Origin: Metellina segmentata
Lineage: Eukaryota > Arthropoda > Arachnida > Araneae > Tetragnathidae
Assembly: GCA_947359465.1 (NCBI GenBank)
Contig: OX375875.1
Span: forward strand, 13,898,538 to 13,962,537
Length of the DNA: 64,000 nucleotides
Reading direction: 5' to 3'
This document shows, one piece after another, positions 21,242 to 31,936 of the stretch (within the stretch, counting starts at the first letter, position 1; every line of letters begins with the position of its first letter). Under the pieces are notes generated by a model. It was not told where the DNA came from and did not search any database. It was given only the letters and a program-made list of their open reading frames with translations. A program made the translations under genes and the position numbers.

Positions 21242-21469
21242 TGTGAAATGTGATGATGCATCATTTTGTTTCCGCTTTGAATAGTGGCGCAATAGAACTT
21301 TTGTCGGGAAGAACGATTTTTCCCCCGTCTTCTGTCTGCCATCGAAAGAGAGGAAACGAGGGAAACTGCCACGATAGTGCTTCAATGAAGAACTTTTGTT
21401 TTAACTCTGCCTGCCTTCCAAGTCCCAATAACATCTGATATTCAAACAATGCCTGGATGTTATGATATA
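21242..21469. repeat. Dispersed repeat shared with 11.66-11.79 kb
   Basis: The part at 21,357-21,468 matches 11,665-11,785 in the same orientation. The short overlapping frames are not supported as genes. Confidence 0.55.
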
Positions 21470-21471
21470 TA

Positions 21472-22254
21472 TAGTCAGTATCGGTTATATGGTCAGTTCA
21501 GCGGTCCGGAAAAATCAGACCTTATAAGCGGGGTGGCCATATATGAGGAACAATACACACTGTTTAATTATGGCAAGATTATATTCACCTATTATGATAT
21601 AGTGCTCATAAACAAATAATTAAACTTTTAAGAATATTTTAAAAATTAATTCTGTTAAACGGGTTCTCTGGAGCGAGGAATCAAGGTTCCCACTCTATCG
21701 TTCGGATAGCAGGGTCTGACGTCTGCCTGGAGATCGACTCCTGCAGAATGCATTGTGGCCACAATAAAGTTCGTCGGAGGTGGAATTATGGTGTGTGGGT
21801 GTTTCTCCTGGTGTGGACTGGGACCTTGGTCAAAATTCATGGTAAGCTTCGCGCCAATGCCTACTTCACTACACTGTGAAGCGTTCCTTACTTTTCTTTC
21901 ATCTTACACTTATTTCAACTATGAAACAAAGAGATCTGTCTGGCAAGATCCGATAAAAAAGTCCACATTCATCAACTTTGAAGACGTAGGTAGATTCATA
22001 TATTTCGATGACTTTTCTTCAGGTCATTCCCTGTGTTACTCCCCGCCTCAAGAAATGTTACAATTACTATTTTCCAACAAAAAAAACCCGATAACCTCAT
22101 TGAAAAGATGAAAAACCGACCTTACAACCGATAACCAGAAAAATAAAATGATTCTATAAGCGGTGTGCTTTAACACATGTATCCCTATTAAGTTCGACGG
22201 GACTTTAGAAAACTGACCACATAAGCGGGGTGACCGTATAGCCGGTACTGACTG
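21472..22254 (+). mobile_element. Decayed Tc1-like element (first of two)
   Basis: Inverted ends of about 24 bp, TAGTCAGTATCGG at the left and CAGTCAGTACCGG inverted at the right, with TA at the left flank. Inside, at about 21,657-21,860, frames carry Tc1 transposase blocks such as VLWSEESRF, RSDSRVW and GGGIMVCGCFSW. The third catalytic region is missing. It is non-functional and internally deleted. Confidence 0.75.
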
Positions 22255-22256
22255 TG

Positions 22257-22265
22257 TGTATATAC

Positions 22266-22340
<75 letters not shown>
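22257..22340. repeat. (TA)n / (TACA)n microsatellite
   Basis: A run of TACA units passing into more than 30 TA units. The IYIYIY frame on the minus strand is an artefact of it. Confidence 0.97.
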
Positions 22341-22346
<6 letters not shown>

Positions 22347-23060
22347 CAGAAGTCAAAACATTACGACCACCAACTCAATAACGCGTTGCAGCTCCTTTGG
22401 CCTGCAAAAGAGCTGCAACTCGCCTGAGCATAGATGCCACAAGTTCTTGGTACATGCCAGGAGACAGGTAGTACCAGATGTCTAGCAGCGGTCACGCAAA
22501 GTCGACATGTTTGGACATGGTGGTGTTTGAGTTCTGAACTGCCGTTCCATTACATCCCATAAATGTGCTCTATTATGGCGAGTTAGGTTGACAGGAGATT
22601 AAGTTGAAGAATCAGCAGTATGCTCCTCGAACCACTCCAACACAATCCGAGCCTTATGACATTTGGCGTTGTCCTGCTGGAAGATTCCATTTCCAGTTGG
22701 GAAGACAAACACCATGTAAAGGTGCAACTGAACCGCAATGATGTTCAGATAGTTCGCAGCGTTCATGGTCGGTTATACCACAACTACGGTTCCCCAGAGT
22801 CACCCATGAGAACGTCCCACAATGCATAATACCGCTGGCATTATCTCCGTTGGTGGTGATCATCAAGGGCGGTCGAGCCTAGCAAGGGGGCTCCACGAAG
22901 AGAGTGTGGGTGGCGAATGTAACAGTCCACCCCTCCAAAAGAACTGTCGGCTTGCAGAGTTGACAGGAACCAAGTGGGTCTATCGAGACCCAGTCAAAGG
23001 TTTGTCCCATTATGCGCTTCGACAAAGCAGGGTACTAGGTCTAATGACCCGATAAAACAT
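22347..23060 (-). pseudogene. Decayed Tc1-like transposase (second relic)
   Basis: On the minus strand the second catalytic block reads FQQDNAKCHKARIVLEWFEE (near 22,630-22,680), followed by a degraded SPxxN and LWDVMER block. Upstream segments (MNAANYLN, FVFPTGNG) also fit Tc1 transposases. Stops and frameshifts are frequent. The element appears to begin after TA at 22,345-22,346 with CAGAAGTCAAAACATTACG; the right end near 23,060 is not sharp. Confidence 0.75.
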
Positions 23061-23264
23061 AGTAGTGTGCCAAAACATTAAATTACTTGTTTAAAAAAAT
23101 TACAATTAACCTAAATTATTAACAGCAAACACAATAACACCATTACTAATTTAAATGCAATTAAATTTACACATTAATTACACGTGCAATTTGATTTAAA
23201 ACAAATGAATATTTACATAACACAGCTCTTCAGTGACGAACATACGACTTAGTGAATGTGCATT

Positions 23265-23757
23265 CCCATTCCGTTTTATTGAGCGATGGGAAATGTCAAA
23301 ATCGTGCGTCTGTAGCATTAATGCCCAGCGTAAAAGTCTGGAATTCGGGCCCGAATTCCTCCTGAGCCAAGTTAGTGGTCGATGATCAAAAATTATTGTG
23401 AATTTCGTCCCATCCAGATAATAATGCAGTTTCTTATGGCTTAAATTACAGCTGCGTATTCTCGTTCGATGGCACTATAATTCCGTTCCACCTGCGTGAA
23501 CGTTTTGCTTAAATTGAGTATGGGGTGATCATTTTCTGCTTGTTTTGGGACAAGTTCAACCCTACATCCGAACTGTCAGTTTGGACAATGACTGGATCAT
23601 CAAACCTGGGCACCTGTAGCACTGGAAACTTAACCAAGGCTTCCTTCAGCGCCTCGAATGCGGTCACACATTCCGTTGTCCAGGTGATTTTTTCTCTCTT
23701 CGTGTTCCCCTTTAATGCGACCGTCAGAGGAGCCGCGATTATGGATTAGCGGGGAAT
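23265..23757 (-). pseudogene. E4 RNase H relic
   Basis: Minus-strand frames read WTTECVTAFEALKEALVKFP, then VIVQTDSSDVGLNLSQ and, with stops, a degraded remainder. These are the start of a gypsy RNase H domain (first catalytic Asp in QTDSSD). Stops, frame changes and the Tc1/mariner insertion immediately to its right break it. Confidence 0.75.
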
Positions 23758-23758
23758 A

Positions 23759-25050
23759 CAGAGGCTGTTCGCACTTTTTTTAGACGATTTTGGTTAGCGG
23801 TAGTAAAAAATCGTTTGCTGCAAAAGAAATAATTGCAGTTGAACTATGTTTTTAAAAGTTAAAATTATCGTCTGTGGCTGGAGAGGTTTGTTTCTAATCA
23901 AAATGGCGCTTTTAACGAAGCAGTGGTTCGAAGGCAATATTTATGCTCTTTCCGAAGAGAAATATTCATATTCCGTTATCCAAAAACGACGTGAGAGTCA
24001 TGGTTTTGTGATATCTAAAGCGTCGATAGGTAATATCGTCAACAAGAAAGGAAAGAAACGTCAAATTGGAGCCTCAAGTGGGACAAAAATTCCAAACAAG
24101 TATCCAAGGAAGAAACGAACATCTTCGACTATTGCAAAGGCACGTTGTTTAATGTTAAAAGAAAATCCCCTTAGTCAAAGGACAGTTGCAAAATCATTAA
24201 AATGCTCGATGAACACTGTAAACAAAATGATAAACGTTGATTTAAATCTTACGAAACCGAAAAAACGCAATGTGTATCGTCTTTCTCCAAAGCATATCGC
24301 TGAACGCTGGACACGCTGCCGAATTCTATATGAAAAACACTTATACAAAAAAAATGGGAAAAAGTGTCACAATAGATGAATTATGGGTGTATTTAAATGA
24401 TTACAGCAAAAAAAAAGCCATTTATTATTATAAAAGTGTAGAAAAAAATTTAAGTACATGGTTCACAGAATCGAAAGAAAGTTTTTCTAAGGGATTCATG
24501 ATTGTTGCTGGTTTTTCATATAATGACAAGTTAAAAATAAAGAGAGTGGGAAAAAATGTCAAGATTAACTCCAAATACTATCAGGAACATATTTTATCGC
24601 CAATTTTTCTGAATGAAATACCATCGCTTTACCCACAGTGCCATCAATCTGTGGAACTCCATAGAGACAAAGCTAGCAGTCACACATCAAAATCCACTGT
24701 AAATTTCCTAAAAGAAATGGAACAAAAAAAAGGCCATACCCTTCACTGATATCCCTACTAAATCTCCCGATGTATCACCTATGGATTTTTGTGCTTTCGG
24801 ACTTTTAAAATCTGCATTATCCAAACGTCGTCCCACAACCCTTACAGGACTCTGGAAAGCTGTTCAGGAGGAATGGGATAGAATACCTCTTCTGACACTT
24901 CAAAAGGCATTATTATCCTGGAAATTACGGTGTCGAAAGATAGTTCAGAATAAGGGCTATCAAATAGAACATTTAAAACACAAGAATTTTATGTAATTTA
25001 GTTTTGTGAATACAATATATATTGTTTAAAAAATGTGTGAACAGCCTCTG
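23759..25050 (+). mobile_element. Tc1/mariner-superfamily element, 1,292 bp, TA TSD
   Basis: Left end CAGAGGCTGTTCGCAC and right end the inverse of CAGAGGCTGTTCACAC, both flanked by TA (23,757-23,758 and 25,051-25,052). It splits the RT/RNase H part of E4. It carries a nearly complete transposase broken only by two frameshifts. Confidence 0.9.
23846..24996 (+). pseudogene. Tc1/mariner-like transposase with two frameshifts
   Basis: Three overlapping frames together span the family's length (about 370 residues). The first carries the N-terminal helix-turn-helix DNA-binding region, with SQRTVAKSLKCSMNTVNKM as the second helix-turn-helix. The second holds VTIDELWVYLND (first catalytic Asp) and ELHRDKASSH (second Asp). 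The third holds SPDVSPMDFCAFG (third acidic residue, Asp). The spacing is about DD38-39D, uncertain because of the frameshift. Both frame breaks fall at runs of eight A (24,347-24,354 and 24,724-24,731), so they may be sequence errors. A usable start is the ATG in MALLTKQWF near 23,900. Confidence 0.85.
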
Positions 25051-25059
25051 TATATTTAC

Positions 25060-25920
25060 TATAGAACCTTGCTAACTCTAAAAATGACCATATTTGAGTC
25101 TTCATTTCAGGTTTGGCAGATTCAATTATGCATTTTACTTTGGCTTTGGCCGGTTGTACAATTCCATTAGCTATCTGATGTCCTAGGTATTTCACTTTGC
25201 TCTGCACGAATTTGCATTTACTCGGCTTCAACGTTAACTTCAACTTAACTTTTAGCTAGCACTATATCTACGTGTTGGAGATGCGATTCCTAATTAGCCA
25301 AGTAGATGGCCACATAGTCTAGATAGAGGATAGCAAAACTGTCGCACCCTTGCAGTAGTCCTGGGAGACTATAGAAAACATTTTAACATGCCTTAAGAGT
25401 AGATTTCTGAATTTCACAATCTGATCCGCCCCGAGATTTCCTTCCAACTCACTTCCTTTGAAGATTTCGCCGAAATCAAATACGTTTAGGTCATATTTTA
25501 TATGTGGGATGCCCCAGTCTAAATCTGATACTACCTCCCTTCCATCTTCCTGCATAACCAGATTAATAACCTCCTGTTGCTGATGATATAGTTTTAACAT
25601 GTTTATGTGATAGACTCTAACCTGTGTGTGTGGTTCGCTGTATCTCCTACCCTTACTAAATACTTGGTGTGTGAGATTTCTTTCTCTATTTCTCCAGGTC
25701 CTACCAACTGTGCAGTTAATTTATTGGCTCTTGAAGTTGCGAAAATTGATACTTGATTTCCTGGCTGGACTCGTTAACTGCATTCCGATCGTACAACATC
25801 TTCCGGTTACCCTGTAATTCAGTTAGCTGCTTAGTTGCTAATTCCTGGGATTTTTGGATTCGATTGAGGATTGTGAAAACGTGCTCCGTGACGAGAGACG
25901 ATTCACTCTCCGGTTCTGTC
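25060..25920 (-). pseudogene. E4 integrase C-terminus joined to a truncated RT
   Basis: Minus-strand frames first read TILNRIQKSQELATKQLTEL and MLYDRNAV, matching the integrase C-terminal region of E1. The linker follows (FDFGEIFKGSELEGNLGADQ). At about 25,365 the linker end (KMFSIVS) jumps directly to LQGCDSFAILYLDYVAIYLA, the RT active-site region, so roughly 170 residues of RT fingers and palm are missing. The YxDD box has become YLDY. The connection then reads LKPSKCKFVQSKVKYLGHQI. It is non-functional. Confidence 0.8.
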
Positions 25921-25984
25921 CACTTCTTTTATATCAAAGTTTCGGGTATCCGGAGATTTTTCCTGAAAACTAGCTCTGCCGGGT

Positions 25985-27385
25985 AAAATCCCAGATTTTC
26001 ATGTACTACCGTGCGGAAGCTACCGGATAAATTTGCCGGAAAGTGCCTCTTGTGGTGTTTTGGGCACCACAATAATACATATGGAGTGGGACTAAGCAGT
26101 TTCCGTTTTCAGCAATTTATTACACTTAAAAGGATTTCAATACAATAGGACCACTATTTACAGATGTATGTACAAGAAATTATATCTGCACGATTGTTCA
26201 CTAAGAAACATTAAGTTTATCTTCTGAAAGTTTGTATTTTTGTTTTCCCGGGGTTCGACTTCCCGTATAACTATTAAGCGAGCTATCTCGTCCAACACCT
26301 TCCTCTGTGCCTTCTCTCGCTCGAGTCACTTGCCTTCCTTTTCGGGGTATCAACCTCTCTCCTGGAATCCCAGTCTCACAATGACACCTCCCACACTCAT
26401 GGGGTGTCAAATCCCCACACGTGCGAAAGGGTCTTGAAACAGTTAGCCGGGGTGCGTCACAAACACCACTGTCAGGTGGAAATCGGGTGCACAAGTCGGA
26501 CGCCGACCTTGAGTTATTACCACACGTGGCTTTCGGATCCCTTCTCATGGAAAAGTTTCTTTTTCCAGCCGCCACGATCCCACACTCTCCCCTATTTGGA
26601 TGACACATAAAACCCTCAGTAGGCGTATCAAAGTTCAATGGAATCTTTCCACCGGATTAGATTGAGGATGAGCAATAGCACTATATATTATTTTAATTCT
26701 CAATCTATCGAAAATTTCAGTCATGTGTCTACTGGTGAAAGAAGTGCCATCTCTCTCGTCACACTACACTTCTTTAGGGAAAACCATGCGACTAAAAACT
26801 TACAAAAGCACATAGGTGACGGAGACCGAACAAATGTCGCCGAAGGGCATCGCTTCTGGGTATTTGTAGGACATGCATATCGCCGTAATTAAATACTCCT
26901 TCCCTGATTCTTAGTCCGGAAAGGAGCCACACGCATCGATATTAATACGCGGAAATTCTTCCGTAATTATCGGTTTTAACTTAAGGGGCGCTTTCTTCTG
27001 ATCTCGTGCTTTGTCGGCCCGTTGGCATGGATCGAAAGAACCCACGTAATTTTCCTTGTCCTTGAAGCATCCAGGCCAAAATAAATTTCTAGCTGAACGG
27101 TCCTTCGATTTAGTTAGGCCTAAGTGCCTAAGAAAGTTTCATGGCACATTGCTAGCAGTTTTCCCCTCAATCCCTTCGGAATAACAATCAAATCATTGAT
27201 TTCCCTTCTATTATTTTTCTGTTGTATAAATAACAGACCTTCTTTTAGAATCTCTCCATATTTCACACATGTTTCCGTAGTCTTTTCTCTAAACGCTTTC
27301 GTAATTTCACATTTTTGTTATTTTTCAACAATTTCCGATCTGCTAAAGCTATTTAATCTCGTTGTTCATCCGTCATACTACCCTC
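25985..27385 (-). pseudogene. E4 integrase relic
   Basis: On the minus strand the zinc-site end (FWPGCFKDKENYVGSFDPCQ) is followed by APLKLKPIITEEFPRINIDA with the first catalytic Asp and ITAICMSYKYPEA. Next comes IAHPQSNPVERFH with the catalytic Glu and, after an insertion, RHFPANLSG and GFYPAELVFRKNLRIPE. Stops and frameshifts are scattered. Every block has a counterpart in E1 and E2 in the same order. Confidence 0.85.
26051..26571. mobile_element. Unidentified 0.5-kb insertion inside the E4 integrase
   Basis: The integrase reading breaks at CCACGATCCC on the right and resumes at AAGTGCCTCT on the left, where E1 and E2 are continuous, so about 520 bp were inserted. It starts TGTGGTGTTTTGGGCACCAC and is GC-richer than its surroundings. 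A solo LTR is possible, but I see no clear target duplication. A 145-residue open frame inside it (minus strand) has no recognisable domain. Confidence 0.6.
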
Positions 27386-27390
27386 TACTA

Positions 27391-27925
27391 GAGTGCCTAT
27401 ATAATAAGAGTGGCGACAAGGGACCAAATTTGGCCCAATGCGCATGAGTGGCAGCCATTTTTCTACCAGAATCGTCTCAAAGAAGGTTGCTGAGCGAATT
27501 AATATATCATTTCAAGGAGAACAAAAAGCATATGATTGTTATAATATGGATACATTCGGTATAAATGAATCATATAAACACTCAATTACATGCGTAATTG
27601 ATGAGATGGATAACACAACGCGGCAACTTAGATTGCGGAAAACACCACGTTGTTCAAAAAAAGCTATTTACTTAAAAAATCTTCATATTTATTCTGACAA
27701 AACACTAAAATAATAATTAATAAACATTCTGGAACACGAAATGGAACATGAATAAGCTATATTTTCTTTTTTATTTAATGTACACACGTTTTTCTCGAAC
27801 ACACAAAAAGTTCCCATGTTAAGTCTACGGGAGCTTGGAAAAAACCGCCTCGGGCGGTAGAAAAGGTCGCTAAGCCAATCAGAAAGTGTTTCCCGTATGT
27901 CGCCACTCTTATTATATAGGCACTC
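27391..27925. mobile_element. Non-autonomous DNA transposon, 28-bp perfect TIR and 12-bp TSD
   Basis: Both ends begin GAGTGCCTATATAATAAG and stay identical for 28 bp. The flanks carry a 12-bp direct repeat TACCCTCTACTA (27,379-27,390 and 27,926-27,937). The 535-bp interior includes a 91-residue open frame without recognised domains. The TSD length does not fit hAT, Tc1 or piggyBac; the superfamily is unresolved. Confidence 0.85.
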
Positions 27926-27959
27926 TACCCTCTACTAAACTGTCTTTCTCTTCGTAACC

Positions 27960-28250
27960 GAGTGTTCTCGGATAAACGCTTCAATATCCTCCTTCGGTTG
28001 CTTGACAGGTTCGTCCAACCCCCTACTTTTGCCTATCTTTGTCGAGCAGTCTGCCCACGTGTAACCGCATTTATTAGCTCGGTATCCCCTCGATGTTCCG
28101 ACAAAAGCTGCACGATCTTATTTCCAACGATATACACAGCAGCCTTTGTTTGTTCACCGAAATCCGCGATGATGTCTACTCTCTCCACTGGAAAGTATAT
28201 CGCTAGTGTTTTCCATAGGCGAGCAGACATCTAGGATCTAAGTAAGGCAA
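27960..28250 (-). pseudogene. E4 protease-to-integrase linker relic
   Basis: The frame with IADFGEQTKAAVYIVGNKIV and ELINAVTRGQTARQR aligns with the E1 segment after the protease active site (GDFGRIITKAAVVDKN ... EINAVTRSQSQRR). The protease DSG triad itself is not visible; homology stops near 28,250. Confidence 0.75.
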
Positions 28251-29522
28251 AATCTAAACGCCAAACCGCGCAGTAAAAAGGCGAAAAAATTTTTAATTTT
28301 AAAATTTAATTTCTTGATAACATTTTGGGCCTTTTTTCCAAGTGGGCCGTTTGCGATGCATCTGTTGTACCTGCCTAGTTACGGCACTGTGTGCACTGGT
28401 CCTGGAGTAGTAGAACTGTTACAGACAAGTCTACACAAAATACACAGCAGACCACCTATGCACAGTAGCGGAAAAAACGAATTACCCCATTTATTTCGAG
28501 CACTATTCATAGAAGAGCAAATTCAAAGATATCATTCAACAAGAAATAACGTCCTCGAAAAGTTTAAATGCAAAACAATTGCATTAGAGACCGTTTTCAT
28601 ATCAAATTTTACACAAACAAATTCCCAGTGGTAACTTTGTGTTTTGATACTTTAATCAGATTCTATATATCGTTAAATTAGTCTTAATATGGAATTTAAT
28701 GATTTTACTATCTTTATACTAGGAAATATTCAATGTTAAAGTCGCTGTCAGTTGTGAAAAGCGCAGTGAAAAGCGCTATTCGTCGATCGAAATTTCTTGA
28801 CTGAAATAACTCTACAAAGAACTTTAAAATAAATGAAAAAATGTCCATTCTTGGCATATTTGTTTGCAAACACAAAAATTCAAATGGCACAATGTATGCA
28901 ACCCAAAGGCCTACCTACAATTATTTATACAATCGAACTGATATTCCGATCATCCGAAAAGTGAGTAGTAATTTATTCAATTGATCATTGATCAGTAGAG
29001 TTCATCTATACCACACAAAACTGGTAAAGGACAATGTATTTTAGATTACATAAATGAAAATGTCATCCATATTTTAAAAGATTCCTCAGGTTTATTAGAT
29101 ATTTTATCTTTTGGCAGCCCCTAAAATCGCCATAAAAAGGAAATTTTATCGCAAAAACTAACCATTGGAATGAGCTGACATTTTGCATAGTCACATTAGA
29201 AGTTTGTGTGTAGAAAACCCCATGCATGTCATTTGATATTTATTGCGGTTAGTTTAAAATGTTTGTTTGGACATTTTAGACAACGTTTGAGATTAATCTG
29301 ATTGATGTTGACCAATCAACAACCTCTTTCCAACTACGAATAATTCTTTGGAAATTTTAATTGGTGAAGTGTCAAATTTGTCTTCGAACAAATTCCAACT
29401 GACTTCATTTCCAGAACATATACAGAAACACCTACATTTACTTCGGCTGAAGGTAGGTAGGTATTTAACTACCGTCGGGCACGGGAGGAACAAAATGGAC
29501 TATCAGCGATGGTCGGGGTATA
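28251..29522. other. Spacer, nothing recognised
   Basis: Short frames at 28,314-28,634 and 29,293-29,545 have no recognisable domains, and the sequence has no identified repeat partner in the window. Confidence 0.5.
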
Positions 29523-29927
29523 TACAGAGGTGTGAAAATTATTAGAATAATTGTGATTTTTCAGTTTTTCTTGATTTATTTTGTATATACTTGCAATATT
29601 TTATGAAAGGTAATTTGTTTTGTTGATCCAATCAATTTTCACTCCTTTAGAAAAGTTTTGGGGATATAATTTTGTTAAATAATGCCATTTTTTAATAAGA
29701 AAAATATTTGATCTAAAGTAATCAAATTGTTTGCATTGCATTAAGAATTTGTTTGATTAACAAACGAATTTGAAATAAAATTTTAAAATCGTCTACTTGC
29801 TGTGCTAATATTTTCTTTATTTTCTTGAGTTGACATCGGTATTATTTTATTGTTAAATCAATTCTTTTCGCTGCTTTGACTAGTTTATAATTGGTAGCTT
29901 TGTTTACGTTTGTCAAAGGATTATTGC

Positions 29928-31174
29928 ATGATTATGGGTAAACCAAGAGATATTTCTCCTAGAAAACTAGCTGTGGAAAAGTGTCTCATCCAAGAAAATA
30001 ACTATACACAACACGAAATCGCAAAAAAACACAAAAATTTCTCAAGCATCTGTGTATAGAATAAAAAAGATCTTTGGACTCCAAATGCGAATATGGAAAT
30101 TCTAGAGTTGGGAAATGCGGAAGGAAAAGTAAATTTGCTGCAAGAACTGAAAGGAAATTAATTCAAATTGCTAAATCTAACAGAAGAGCAACTAGTCATG
30201 AACTAAAAATCTCTCTTCAAGCGTATGGAGTAAATGTATGTCATTCTTCAATCCGTAGAAAGCTCATCTCAGCTGGACTCAGTGCTCGTCGTCCTCGAAA
30301 AGAGGCTAAAATCACATCTGCTATGGCAAAGAAGAGACTTGCTTGGGCAAAAGTTGTGCAAGAACAATTCATAAATGACTGGAGCAAGGTGAGAAACATT
30401 AATTTTCCTTAATTAATCAGTTGAATTCAAGCTGTTCATTTCTTCACCTGAAATCATGTTTTTTGCATGCTGACTAAAAATACTGAACTGTTTATAAATT
30501 TGATTAAAAATTTCTTTATAGGAATATTTCTCTACAAATTACATACCTTAAAGTATTTTTTATTTTTTAGGTATGTTTTTCTGATGAACCAATGTTTACG
30601 ATATCAGAAGAAAACAGTCAGTATTTCAAGAGAAGTACCAGTGAAGAATTTTCCCCAAATTGCATAGCACAAACGGTTAAACATCTTACTAAAGTAATGG
30701 TTTGTACCGTAATGTCTGCTCAGGGTACTGGACGTTTATACATTGTAGAAGGCATGATGAACCAGTATCAGTACAAAAAAGTGCTTGGACAAAGACTAAT
30801 TCCACAATTAAATGGAGACTTCATATTCATGCATGATGGAGCTCCGTGCCATAAAGCCAAAAGTTATGACCAAATTTTTGGATGAAAAAAATATAAAAAC
30901 TCTTCTATGGCCTGGAAACAGTCCAGATATGAACCCAATAGAGAATTTTTGGGCCATTGTAAAGAAAAAATTAAATAAATGTAACATCACAAACAAAAAT
31001 GGTCTGATAGAAAGACTCATCCAAATTTGGCACCATGACAACGAAATACAATCTAATTGCCAAAAACTCATACAAAGTATGCCAAGACGTATCGAATCTT
31101 TAATAAAAACAAGAGGATGCATACTAAATATTAAATGCATCAATATTTTTCAAAATAATGTGTTACTTCTTTAA
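29928..31174 (+). pseudogene. Tc1-like DD34E transposase, apparently spliced
   Basis: The N-terminal helix-turn-helix starts MIMGKPRDISPRK near 29,928. The paired domain continues with RKLIQIAKSNRRATSHEL and INDWSK. An intron of 182 bp follows (30,389-30,570), and coding resumes in frame with VCFSDEPMF, which contains the first catalytic Asp. FMHDGAPCH holds the second Asp and SPDMNPIENFW the Glu; I count 34 residues between them. Frame breaks lie at an A-run near 30,023-30,029, near 30,065 and near 30,855-30,865. Catalytic residues are all present. Confidence 0.88.
30389..30570 (+). other. Spliceosomal intron inside a Tc1-like transposase gene
   Basis: AAG|GTGAGAAA at the donor and TATTTTTTAG|GT at the acceptor. 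Removing the 182 bases joins W-S-K to V-C-F-S-D-E in frame, as expected for Tc1 transposases (WSKVxFSDE). The intervening sequence is AT-rich and contains stops in the reading frame. Confidence 0.75.
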
Positions 31175-31232
31175 AATAACAAGATTTTATTGTAAATTTC
31201 ACAATTATTCTAATAATTTTCACACCTCTGTA

Positions 31233-31936
31233 GGTGTAACGTTAATTGAAAATGTTACATTTATAATCATCATCGCACCTTCACGAGACCTCAAAATTAC
31301 CCAGACAACACAATTTTTAATAGATTGACCCCCAAAACTAACAGAAACGAACGCTTTCAGAAGATGCTTTTCCGTCCCAGCTAGGAATTAGAATAGCACA
31401 GTCTGAGATTCCCTCTGCTGAAGCGATAGAGAGGGAGGCCTTTTTCAAGAAAAACGCAAGCGAATTAGGGGATCCCGGATTCCCTTCTCATCGTGAAAAC
31501 TCTGGTCTTGTTCTGAAGTGGATGATTGGTGTTCCAGTACCAGTTCTCGTGATATACAGGCCATCTTCAACAGCTACAGATTTATTTTGAGAATCATCCA
31601 GATCAAATGGTGCGTCCTTTGTTTTATAATATAAAACTGGGAAGTGGCCGTCGCCTCTACTATCCTCACCTCATTCCATTCCAGTGAAGCCCAACATACT
31701 TCTGACTCGCGTTCGAGTCTAGCATCGGAACATTCCCAGAGAAATCAATATTCTCTCTCAAACATCTAAAAAGGACAATATCATCTATACCTTTCGATAG
31801 TGGGATACATTGAGCTATTGCTCCAAAAGTCCTATTCCTACATTTTAGAAATCAGAAATCAACTCCTGACAATAACAGGCACAACTGCAATAATTACCTA
31901 CACTACTACATTACTATAATTAATAAATATTTAACA
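31233..31936. other. Spacer, nothing recognised
   Basis: No coding or repeat feature could be supported here. Confidence 0.5.

Larger units (their letters stand above)
23265..28250 (-). mobile_element. E4: decayed Gmr1-like LTR retrotransposon (protease-integrase-RT-RNase H)
   Basis: Read on the minus strand from 28,250 down, fragments occur in the order end of protease region, integrase zinc site, integrase core, integrase C-terminal domain, RT connection and RNase H. This is the same integrase-first order as E1 and E2, with closely matching protein segments. The body is interrupted by a MITE (27,391-27,925), an unidentified 0.5-kb insert (26,051-26,571) and a Tc1/mariner element (23,759-25,050). 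Gag and LTRs were not found, so it is truncated at the 5' side. Most of the RT is deleted. Confidence 0.8.
29525..31230 (+). mobile_element. Tc1-like element, 1,706 bp, TA TSD
   Basis: 32-bp perfect inverted ends starting CAGAGGTGTGAAAATTATTA, flanked by TA (29,523-29,524 and 31,231-31,232). It encodes a Tc1-type DD34E transposase that contains an apparent spliceosomal intron and about three frame breaks. Confidence 0.93.

Noticed and set aside
22048..22356. 102-residue minus-strand protein
   Set aside because: Largely the translation of a (TA)n/(TACA)n microsatellite.
26051..26571. Solo LTR interrupting the E4 integrase
   Set aside because: It starts with TG, but I could not find a matching target duplication or a second copy, so it is only called an unidentified insertion.
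26201..26638. 145-residue minus-strand protein
   Set aside because: It crosses from the E4 integrase into an inserted repeat; no domain and no start context support it.
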